52,959 nucleotides of DNA from Chytriomyces cf. hyalinus JEL632 (lineage: Eukaryota > Chytridiomycota > Chytridiomycetes > Chytridiales > Chytriomycetaceae): NCBI GenBank assembly GCA_025435555.1, contig JAIWWG010000151.1, positions 1-52,959 on the forward strand, read 5' to 3'. The notes beneath the pieces are model-generated. The model had not been told where the DNA came from and made no database searches. It was given only the letters and a program-made list of their open reading frames with translations. Every line of letters starts with the position of its first letter. Within the stretch, counting starts at the first letter, position 1. Positions 1 to 9,500 of this stretch are shown in pieces. A program made the translations under genes and the position numbers.

Positions 1-150
1 GGCAACTGTTCTGGCCATTTTACCAAGTTTAATTCTAGACTGACGTACGCGGATTTCCACGACATTCTGAACGATTTTACCGATATGAAAATATTGATTG
101 ATTTGCTTGCGGAGGAACGAGAACGCGTGCTGCGCCAAGAAGGCAGGTAG
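1..150 (+). CDS. C-terminal piece of an unidentified gene
   Basis: Frame 1 is open from the window edge to a TAG at 148-150. The predicted residues are charged and helical near the end (motifs FHDILNDF and LLAEERERV). The first ~38 bases end in TTCTAG and could be intron sequence with the last exon starting near 39. GGCAG|GTAGC at ~148 could equally be a splice donor rather than a stop. I do not recognise the family. A weak resemblance to the short helical tail of Swi5-type recombination proteins was considered but is not strong enough to name it. Confidence 0.3.
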   Translation, partial: GNCSGHFTKFNSRLTYADFHDILNDFTDMKILIDLLAEERERVLRQEGR

Positions 151-963
151 CTCGTTGCGCGTGTCTTGTTGCGTTGCAGATAGATTGGGGTTACTTTTGG
201 ATTGGAAACTTGTTTATTCGCAAGCATGACTCCATCAATGAAACTGCATCAAACGCAAAAGAAAGAGGAGATTTATAAACGCGTTGTTGTGTGGGTCGAC
301 AGAAAAGCCCATAAGGAAGGAGTGGGTAGCGCATCCTTGCGAGAAGCCCATGCGAACGAGCACATGGATAATCGCATGGATGGACATGTGAAGTAACGGG
401 TAGAGTATGTTTATTATTGAGCATTAGAAGGGTTTTGATATTTTCGACAACTTTATTTCCTGTTCTTTTCGTTGAGGAAATTTTTCCCCAAGTTCCGACA
501 AACACGGTCAACTGGAACGGTGTTGCAGCAGGTGGGGCCGCATTCGTTCAATACAGCGCCATCAAGTTCTTGTGGTCGCGTCAGATGGGCCACGACTCTT
601 GTCCCCACCCCAAAGTCACATCAGCAGAGTGTCACAACCTTGCGCTGGGTATGCATCTTGACCGCGCCGCCGAGTTGCTTGCCAAGCGGTCCGTCATTTT
701 CCGTCCATTTATTAGTGTATGTTTATGTGATGTTGCCCACGCCAATCACGGGATGGAGTTCGTGGACTTGCCGCTGATATCACAACAACTCAAAGTCGCG
801 TCCCTGAGAGCTTCGGCGGTGTATGTCGAATAAGGAGCAGAACTAAATCGTAGCCACGGGTATCGTTCAAGAACGACATCCGTGACATCCGTGACCGGCG
901 ATTTGGTTAAATCCAACGCGTAAATATTTACAGAAACCAAAAAAAGAAAGAAAGATTTGACAA
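151..963. other. Gap between genes, no convincing coding sequence
   Basis: Open frames exist on both strands (for example 202-396 and 417-833 on +). They overlap in several frames, lack good starts or recognisable motifs, and cannot be joined into a family I know. The last ~50 bases before 964 are A-rich and fit the 5' UTR of the RPC4 gene. Confidence 0.4.
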
Positions 964-2402
964 ATGCCGCCCCGTCTTCAATCACTCCGGGACCGCCGAC
1001 AAGCAGCGTCTGCACCGGCTCCCGCAGAGCCTCCTCCGACCCAGGCTGAGGCTGTGAATGACGAGCAAACTGATGAAACCGCTGACAATGCCCCGACTGA
1101 AAACACGACTACAACAGCAGCAAGTGTCATTCCAAAACAAGAGCAAGATGCGTCATCATCGTCATCATCTTCCTCAATCGGTGGAGCGAAACCTGTGTTT
1201 AAACCCTCGTTGAAGCCGAAACCCGCGTTCAAGCCCAATTCGGCTGATGTTGCAAAGGCGAAAACAACAAAGGGGCTCGCTGGCTCTGTAGATGATGTAT
1301 GGCACTCGTATTTATCTGCACGATCTGTTTCGCAGTTGTGTTGAATTTGGTTCATTTATGTATAGGATGCCTCCGCATCCCGAAGTAAGGACCGAGGAGG
1401 ACGTCCACGCCGAGAAATGCTCCCCCGACCGCGAATTGAAGACACCATGCTACCCTCGAACTTATCTGGAAACGTAAAAGTCGGAACCGGTCGTCCCGGA
1501 GCAGGCGGAGGTGGTGGAGGTGGCGGAGGGGGTGGTGGGAGTGGTGCGATGGGAAGTCGAGGTGGATTCGGATCGGGCGGTGGAGAATCGGAGCGTGAAG
1601 TGAAGCCAGAACCAATGATGGGTTTCGCCGAAGATTCCATGCTTGAGGGAAAACTGGACGAACGGGATCTGGTCATGATGGCAGATAGTTTTGCAGTGGG
1701 TGACGAAGATGCGCCTGTGAGTTTAGGATGGAGTCGACGTATCAAAGATCGCGAGCATTTTCTGGGTGAGTTTTCGAGGTATTTTTATATTTTGTTCATT
1801 TTCAATTGTGGCTCATATATGATTGCATATCAGCTGGAAAAGCAGCTGCCAAGGTCAAGACAGATGCCATGGCTCTGGATGGAGAGGGCGAAAAAGAAAT
1901 GCAAACCTTCAATGAATTCGTTCAACCTGAGGTATCCCACACACGTTTTTACATGGGGAAACCCAAGGCAGGGAACTCATGAAAAACTTTGTTTTACAGC
2001 AAAAGCAACTCTTCTTTTTCCAATTGCCAAAGAATTTACCATACTTTGACGGTATCGAAACCAGTCTTGCAGGTGGATCTATTCAGACGCGCGATACCAC
2101 AGGGGATACAGATATGACACCAAAGGCAGAGGGAGTGATCGGGAAAATCCTTGTGCATCGGTCTGGCAGAATGAAGCTTGTGTTGGGGAGCATTACTTTA
2201 GATGTGAGCCTTATTAATGCGATTCGCACAGACGTTCATAACTGACCTATCTTATTTTATCATGCAGGTGGATGTGGTGCCATATTCGGATTGTGTCCAG
2301 GAAGCTGTTGCAATCGATTCAGCGGCAAAAACTTCATGCATTCTTGGCCGAGTTTCAAAGCGTTTCATTTGCACACCAGACATCAATGATTTGCTGCATT
2401 AA
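964..2402 (+). CDS. RPC53: RNA polymerase III subunit RPC4 (Rpc53/POLR3D)
   Basis: Subunit of the RPC4-RPC5 (Rpc53/Rpc37) subcomplex of nuclear RNA polymerase III, which acts in initiation and termination on tRNA and 5S genes. I read five exons: 964-1296, 1366-1765, 1834-1931, 2000-2203 and 2268-2402, all joined by GT-AG introns and giving 389 residues. The N-terminal half is low-complexity with Lys/Pro stretches, an RGGRPRRE basic motif and a run of 12 glycines. The family signature is C-terminal: LFFFQLPKNLP, then GKILVHRSGRMKLVLG, ITLDV and finally GRVSKRFICTPDI before the stop. The poly(A) signal AATAAA (2401-2406) overlaps the stop codon. The gene converges on the ankyrin gene with 82 bases between stop codons. 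The glycine run is the only oddity. Confidence 0.93.
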
Positions 2403-2484
2403 TAAAACACGTGCGCATTCAGCTGTTTGCCTGTTCCTTTGTCGCAATTTTATACTTTGTTTTTTATTATTGTTTCTTTCCTGT

Positions 2485-3293
2485 TTATCTGGCACCAGGC
2501 TCGCCGTTTTTCTCAGAAGATCCTGAATTTGGTGACTGCGCGGCAGCTTCCCGCGCTTCGACATCTTTCTGATGAGCAACAATTCCGTCCAATTGACCGC
2601 GTGCAACCAAGTCATGCAGTCTTTCCATGTTGACAGCAAGCACAGTTTCTCCATCTTCATTTTCGTGCAAGTCTGCGGCCGTGAGAACGTGCATTAGTTC
2701 TTCTTCCGAAATGGACGGTTGAATGGTAGGCTCGCTTGCATTTGCCGACGTGTAATCGGGGGTAAACTCTGATGAAAAATAATTGGTGTTCAATCACATT
2801 GCAACGAAAGCATTGAAACAAACCTTTGAGAAACTCGACCAACTCAACAAAACCCTCTTCGTCAGCCGCTTCGATCGCCAATTTTCCTTCACTGTTGCGC
2901 ATAGCTGTCAATGCTGCGCCACCCGTTTCGTGCGCAAGAAGCAGATGCGCCATTTCGACTGTCTCTGTCACATGTAGCGCAGTATCGCCGTCGTGATCCG
3001 CCAGCGCCGCGTTTGCATTTGGCTGAGAAAGAAGAAACTGCATCAATGAGGTGTGGCTGGGTTTGTGTAGGATTGTTGAGTGCAGTTTGTGAGCGGGAGA
3101 TGGATAAATCCGATGGAGATGGATGAAATCGTTACTTGTAAGAAGCTGCGGCGTGGAAGGCAGAGTAGCCCAGATCGTCCTGGTCCGTCACGCTGCCTCC
3201 GTTGGCGAGGTAGTACTCGACCAGGTCCTGGCGCCCATCTGAGGCTGCAATGAATATGTTGTTGCCTTCCAGTTCTTCGCTGCTGAATCCCAT
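2485..3293 (-). CDS. Small ankyrin-repeat protein (YCR051W-like)
   Basis: Three exons on the minus strand: 3293-3136, 3056-2824 and 2768-2485, giving 224 residues. The first two exons encode about four ankyrin repeats: NNIFIAASDGRQDLVEYYL, then GYSAFHAAASY, then NANAALADHDGDTALHV, then an Ala-rich repeat ending FVELVEFL. The C-terminal exon is acidic and Ser/Glu-rich with no known domain. The layout of a few N-terminal repeats plus an acidic tail resembles small fungal ankyrin proteins such as yeast YCR051W, whose function is poorly known. It starts 36 bases from the delta-tubulin relic on the other strand. Exon joins are well supported because frames and repeat consensus match across both introns. 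Confidence 0.85.
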
Positions 3294-3328
3294 TTTCTTT
3301 TGCTTGAAGAAACAAAAAGGAAATCAAG

Positions 3329-4120
3329 AATGTCCAAGTCCGATCCTGTTATATTATGTCCAGCTTCTCATGATTGATATGGAAGAAGGCGTCATCAACC
3401 AAGTTATGCAATCTCCTGTGCGCACGCTGTTCGAAGGATCCCAGATCATCTCAAGCAACAGTGGCAGCGGCAACAACTGGTCCGCGCCATCAAAATATGA
3501 TTTTCATCTGCCTTGTCATGATCCGAACTATCACTTTTCTCATCACAAATGCAACAACAGGGCAGTCGGCTACTCCATCTACGGCCAAGAATTCGAATCC
3601 CAAATTTCAGAGTCTCTCCGCCAACAAGCAGAGCAATGCGACAACCTGCGCTCCAAATCACGTCGCTTGGCGGTGGAACTGGAAGCGGGCTTGGCTCGAA
3701 AGTGGGCGAACTCCTCGCTGATGAATATCCGCGCGTTTACCGGTTTGCCACGGCAGTGTGCCCATCAGCGAATGATGGTGTTGTCACGTCGCCGTATAAC
3801 ACGATTCTGTCGCTTTGGAAGTTGATTCAAAATGCGGATTGCGTTTTGCCTGTTGAGAATCAGGCGCTCATTGATATTTGCGAAAAAGTAGCGTTGGGGA
3901 CGAAGAAGCATCATGGGCATGGAATGGATGATGGGGACGGTTTCAGTCGAGCGTCGAGGGGAAATCCTTCTGTGATTGATAGTGGCAAAAAAACCGTACG
4001 GTGGTCTTTGTTCTGTCTCTGGAGCGGTTCGAAAGAAGCTTGATGAGGATGACGATGATTGATATGGGCGGGATGGCGACGATGCTGCCGTCAGAGATGA
4101 GCGAGTGTTGGTCAAGGTCA
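3329..4120 (+). pseudogene. TUBD1: Delta-tubulin fragment, broken at both ends
   Basis: Delta-tubulin works at centrioles/basal bodies and is found only in lineages with cilia of a certain type. The middle of the GTPase domain is clear: DMEEGVINQV (near 3378), GSGNNW (ends 3480), then after an apparent intron 3480-3560 AVGYSIYG and AEQCDNL, then the tubulin signature GGGTGSGLGS, then SPYNTILSLW and a later ENQALIDIC. The N-terminal GQCGNQ exon is absent because the ankyrin gene occupies that DNA. Between CDNL and SLGGGTGSG the frame changes over ~14 bases with no room for an intron, so a small deletion is likely. After ~3950 similarity is lost, apart from a doubtful MATMLPSE segment near 4080, and the AT-rich repeat follows. 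About half of the usual ~450 residues are present. Confidence 0.75.
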
Positions 4121-4656
4121 TTTTTTGGATGCACACACCAACATATCTGTCACAGAATCAATCTGTGGACTCCATTATTGAACGTTGAACAGTCACTCTC
4201 GCTGAAGAATACAAGCGACTATTCTCACTAAAATCCATCCACACACACTATTGTTCACCATCATTGAGTGAAGAATCCTCATAAAATTGACTATTCTTTG
4301 AGTATTCTCAGCAAACACACACACTCAATCCATCACAATACTCATCACTGAATTTTAGTGAAGTATCCCCACACCATTCAAAGTTGAGTTATATCGTCAC
4401 TTGCCGCAGTGGACGCTTCAACAATTCAAAATTTTATTAGAGAATCTCTGCGGAGGACTCTCATATTTCAGTGAGAACCCTCACCAGTATCTTTGACTTG
4501 ATTCTCCACTACATCTGAGGGTGAATTGAACAAGAGAATCAAAGTTGAGTTGATTCACCACTTGCCGCAGTGTAAACCGGTGAAACTCAAAATTTTATTA
4601 GACGATTCTCACAGAGAAATGTGTGTGGGCGAGTGTATGGGGGGAGGGGGTCAGTT
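4121..4656. repeat. AT-rich repeat block with a ~170-bp direct duplication
   Basis: No gene is visible. Two related segments occur at 4378-4450 and 4549-4610. Each begins TCAAAGTTGAGTT, carries CACTTGCCGCAGTG, and ends with TCAAAATTTTATTAGA followed by GATTCTC or GAATCTC. The flanks are full of related GATTCTCA/TATTCTCA and TTTTAGTGAA words. This looks like a decayed short repeat element or mini-satellite that replaced the 3' half of delta-tubulin. Confidence 0.6.
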
Positions 4657-6477
4657 TTAAAAGTCATTCTCCGACTGTCCATCGTCCTCCTCGTCTTCAT
4701 CATCCTCCTCCGCCGGGTGTCCATGCAAATGCGGGTCGTCCTCATCGAGCTCGTCATCACTGTCCGAGTCTCCGTCTTCCTTCCTGTCAATCAAGTCTCC
4801 GGACGACAGCTTGTCCGCCAGTTCAGAGGGACCCTCGTCTTTACGCGTAGCTGTCCTGCTTTTTCCTTCGCCTGGTCTGCGATCCCGGATTTCGCGCGTG
4901 TTCTCTGCAGTCTCAGCATCGCTCGATTCTCCGTCCGATATTCCAACTGAAATATCTTCCCCCTTTTATATGATTTTTTTAGTTCAGTTTGCCGAGAATG
5001 GACTAATAATACTCTCAGACCTCGCTGTCGCCGTCAGGATCTTCGGCACCGTCCGAGTCTGAATCTTCCATGTCACTCTTTTTCATTCGTTCTCGACGAC
5101 CGGCAGCTGCATTTTGAAAGTCGCGTTTAGGAATAGGATTAAGGTAATCTCATTCTTGTGCTACCATGGGGCCTGCTTGGTCTCCCACCAGCTCCGTTCA
5201 CAGACTCGTGCATTTCTTTATCACCGCGCAGCAACTGCATTTCTTCTTCGCGAAGGCGACTTTGCATCTTTTTCAGCGATTGCTCGGTTTCCTAGTTATT
5301 CAGAATTCAGAATTCTGGTTATGTTCACAGCGATGGTTGTTACCTCAAACTTGTCTTGTTCAATGCGATCGTGTTCGTCGAGCTGCTGTTCCAGGTATGA
5401 AAGGTTCCTGAACTTGTCCATGTATATTTCATAGAGCTTGACCAGATCGACTTCAATTTTTTCGTATTCATCCATGTACGCTGGTCTGCAATTCATCGAA
5501 CGGCGGTGAGATCACAAAAATGAAAGTTACACATACGCATAACAAAACGAATAATAATAATAATTACCGCACGCCTTGCAAACTCTTCAGCCTCTTTTCA
5601 GCCCTTTCCAACTCCATCTTTCTTTTCTCAATTTTGGCCACAAGATTATTTTCATCCGAGCTCAAGCCCTCCAACCCAGCACGCGTCTCTGCAATCTGTT
5701 GTTTAAGCGCTTCGATCGCACTCATGACTGCCTTTTCCATGCTACGCAAATCAAACGGCCGCGAAATGACTTGCTGACGAATATCGCGCAGTTCGAGTTC
5801 CAGTTTCAAGCTGTCATAGAGTTTCGAACCTTGATCTGTAATTGACATAGCTAATGTGCGGCAAGATTTGAGTTGCGCAAGGCGCGAGGATATGTCCAGC
5901 GGGGGTTGAACGAGGTTATCCTGCGAAACGTTGTGAGTAACATTGCACCCATTGGATCGGAAACATTTGCACCAACAAGACAATCTTACAAAATCATCGT
6001 TCTTGTGCATTCGATTCGCTTCGTATAAAAGCGACGCGATTTTGTAGAGCTCTTTGACAGCATATCCATCCGCAGCGTACAATTTTCGAGTGTTGAGTTT
6101 GATGTTTGCTTTTGAAGCCTGCATTCCACATGGATAGTCATGAATATGAGCGATAGGCTTTATGGATGATATCATGAAATGAATGAGAGACACCATAAAA
6201 GTCGCGATGGACTTGATAAAGTGCACACGATCTTGTTCCGTTTCAATGTCGTCCAAAATATCGACAGATGGATCGTAGCTGAGAAGAAGATATAAATGAA
6301 CAAGGATATGAAGGTACTGATGGGCTGCAGTAAGAATTGGTACTTTTTGACCAGCCAGAACAGAATATCAGCAACCGCGTCAAAGTTGGACTGCCTGAAC
6401 GAGTCCATGGAGATGAGGCGCGGGTATCCGAGTGCGCGCATCTTTTCGGTGAAGCTGCGAAGTTCCCTGAAAGACAT
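4657..6477 (-). CDS. CLUAP1: Clusterin-associated protein 1 / IFT38 (DYF-3, qilin)
   Basis: Intraflagellar transport complex B protein needed to build cilia and flagella. The start at 6477 gives [20 protein letters not shown], the diagnostic N-terminal calponin-homology-like region, and the next exon carries [10 protein letters not shown]. Exons recognised from 5' to 3': 6477 to ~6340 (ends WLVKK), ~6281-6190, ~6120-5990, ~5921-5570 (long coiled coil), ~5486-5352 ([21 protein letters not shown]), ~5292-5170, ~5110-5030 and ~4951-4657. The tail is very acidic and ends SENDF, like animal homologues. Splice joins in the last three exons are uncertain: donors GTAGCA and GTGCCG or GTCTGA are weak. 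It shares a 102-base start region with the DmX/Rav1 gene. Confidence 0.92.
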
Positions 6478-6579
6478 TTGTGTTTTGTGCGTGATAAAAT
6501 ACACGCTGACAATTTGTTGCATAAAGTTTCAAGTAAAGTAAAATGGCTAATAAATATTTCATAAACTGAACAAACAGAG
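6478..6579. promoter_or_regulatory. Shared upstream region of CLUAP1 and DmX/Rav1
   Basis: Two genes start back to back with 102 bases between their ATG codons, so both promoters and 5' UTRs must lie here or overlap the coding ends. The stretch is AT-rich. I looked for a classic RFX X-box, typical upstream of intraflagellar transport genes, and did not see a good one. Confidence 0.45.
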
Positions 6580-9500
6580 ATGCGTCACCAACTGGGCCAA
6601 GTTCTTGGTTCTCGCGTGCAACACATGTCTGTATGCCAGACAGGGCGAAGCGGCGAGATGCTTATCGTGGGTGCAAGCGGATGCTGTCTCTGTCAAACAT
6701 GAGGCTTAACTCCTTCGTACAAACCAGGCCACCGCCAATCGCCGCCACGTGCACTTCCACCTGTCCGCAAAGCACGCTGGCTCCATCCGTGTCGAATGCA
6801 CGCACCTCATCGATAAAGACGGCGCCGTGAATGCGCTCGCTGTGCGGGTCGAGGATGACACCGTCGTTGCCGCTGTGTCTGTCCAAGGTCGCGTGTTTGT
6901 CTACGCCGCGTCGTTATCCGTACTTCCTTTTATGTGGAGAAGTATCGATGAGTTGGAAGCAGACGTAAACTGTTTGGACTGGAGTCATGACGGTATTTAC
7001 ACTTGTTTCGTATGCTAAGTTGCTCTGACACGCGCTCTCAGCTTCACGTCTGATTGCTGGTGGAGAAAGTTATCATTTGTGGGATATTCATCAAGACACG
7101 GATAGCGTACTCATTTGGCACCAACTGTGAGTTTTCGCGCCAGTTTCTAAGTATTCGTGCATTCAATTTCCATCAACTTGCAGCGCCGCTTCACCTGTCT
7201 CCAAAATCGTATTTTCGCCCGAGTCCAAATTCTTTGCGTCTCTTGCCGAGGTATTGATTTTACTGGTAAAGTGTAGCAGCGCGTTCCTGACTGCATATTC
7301 CAGAACGACAGATTTTTGAAAGTGTGGTACAAATCAGATCAATTGAAAGGTGAGCACTTTGTAAATTATCTTTACATTACTAACCCCCATGCCAGAAATT
7401 TCTTTCGACTTTGTGTACATTTCCCATCCGATCCCTGTTGTGAGCTTCGAATGGAGGTATCCTCAAGAAGACGCTGTTTCGAATTCTGTCAGAGATACGC
7501 CACCACCCAACGCGTTGATTTCCGTCACGCGTGACTCTACTGCTCGCATTTGGGTCCCCACTTCATCAGCCACGAATCCGTTTGCGTATTCAAGTTCATC
7601 AGGCAACAACAGCAATTCAAACATCAATTCGGGGACTGTTCCTGCACCAGTCGAGTTTCAAATGCGGGTGGCGATCGTTCCTGATGTGAAAACAACAATT
7701 CATTGGATTCAACCGTATGCAGTATCAAATGCCTTTGCATATGCATCACGTGACCCGCGGCGTGCATCATCTTCGAAATCGAAACTTTCCGCTACTAGTT
7801 CTGGAATGGGATTCTCGGTGGAGCAGGACGAAGATGGGCCGGATCTTTTGTTTGGTGTGACTGAGCAAGGCGGGATTCAAGTGTGGGGGATAACAGGATT
7901 GATGGAAGGAAGCAGATTGCAGCATCGTCGTATTCCAAAAGTATTACTGATGCTCAAAACGGTTGATGGTACCTTGTCGCAATTGGACTTTGAGGCCTTT
8001 CAGGGGCGAGTGGAGGTGTCGCACATTGCCAAGATAGATTCAGGTACTTTCCGATTGCCTTTCGAATATCTTAAGAAACTTTCGTATAGCTTGATACTTG
8101 TTTAACCATACCTACCAACCTTTTAGCCATCTATTTCCCACCGCAATTGAGTATTCTCGCGCATTCTCCATCCAGCGGATTACTTAACGTTTTCAGTTTA
8201 AATCTCGACGAGTTTTTGGGTACCCACAGTGAAAATGTGTCGCGATTTCAGCTGGATGCTTCCTGGTGTGGCCACATGGCTGGAACTTGGACGCGTGAAT
8301 TTTTCCTTTCTCCCAACTTGGGTCTGATTGCCAGCGTTGCTTCAGATAGTATGGCGGGAGATGTTGCTTACTTTAGTTGTGCGAACGACGTTGTGGTAAA
8401 TTGGTTGACTGATTATACATTTGCTTGTAACTCATACAGTTATTTGTTCTGTGCGTGCACATGCTCTATCGAATGCCAGAATAATTCGCGGGTTTCGGAA
8501 GGATTAGATCTCATCACTCGATCAGAATATGTCACTTCGTCAGAAACGAAGTCGGTGGAAATATCAATCGCGTGGGTCCCGAATTGTTGAGTCTTCTTTT
8601 TCTTGTTCCTTTGAATGGCGACGATAAACGAGTCGATTAATGATCATACACTTCTATCTTTGCTGCATTAGACAAAATCGCAATTGTAAGCACTGGTTTC
8701 AACGTATTTCTAGACTACATCGGGCAGTCTAGCCAGACTTCCGATCCATCTACCACCGCCCATATATCACTTCAGCAAGTATCTCTCATATACCCCATTA
8801 CGCTCCTGCAAGCTGTGCTTCCGACTCCGAGTGTGCGATCCAGTCGCCCAAATTTCAAAATTATTTGGGTGCTGGGTTTGTGCGGAAGGGATGGTCGTGT
8901 TATAGTTTGGCAAGTGCGTCTTTGGCCTGAAACTGGGCAATGCGATGGAAGCGAAATCATTTTGGATACTTCTTTGCCGATTTCGCATGGAGCTGAGCGT
9001 TCCATCGGAGGGTTCAATCTATTTTCGCTTGTCCATGGGCAGGAGGAGAATGAAGATTGTGGAACCATCTTCGGAACGCTTTCATTGGAGGGAATGCTGT
9101 CTTTCTGGGGCATTGCAGTTAGTTTGGACAAAAACATGTCAACTGAAGTGGGACTTGTGAGTCGAGGGCAGATATCTTTTGGACAAGGCATTTCAAACAT
9201 GCGTGTGGACATGTTTGGAAGTATTGTGGCTGGTGAGAATTACTCTGCTTATGTAGTACACGTTGGTCTCCAGCTTAAACTCTGATAATTATGCAGTGCG
9301 CAAAATCGATGAGTCCGACTGGGAAGTGAGCATATGGCGAACCCAAATTGAAGATAATGAATATGCTGTAATCTGGAAAAAGAAATGGAGGTTGGTGGTG
9401 CACTTCAAAAAAGTGACTTTAGGAATTGCGCTGACCATTTATCCTGCTGTACTTTCAGCTCTGAGGTTGTTATGGCAGATATCACAGTGACCTCAGACGG

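Noticed and set aside
202-833. Overlapping plus-strand frames that might form a small gene
   Set aside because: No ATG in good context for the longer frame, no recognisable motif, and equally long frames in other phases and on the minus strand.
746-1355. Minus-strand frames opposite RPC4 exon 1
   Set aside because: Mirror images of the Ser/Pro-rich RPC4 coding sequence.
1356-1745. Proline-rich minus-strand frame
   Set aside because: Poly-proline arises from reading the RPC4 glycine run backwards.
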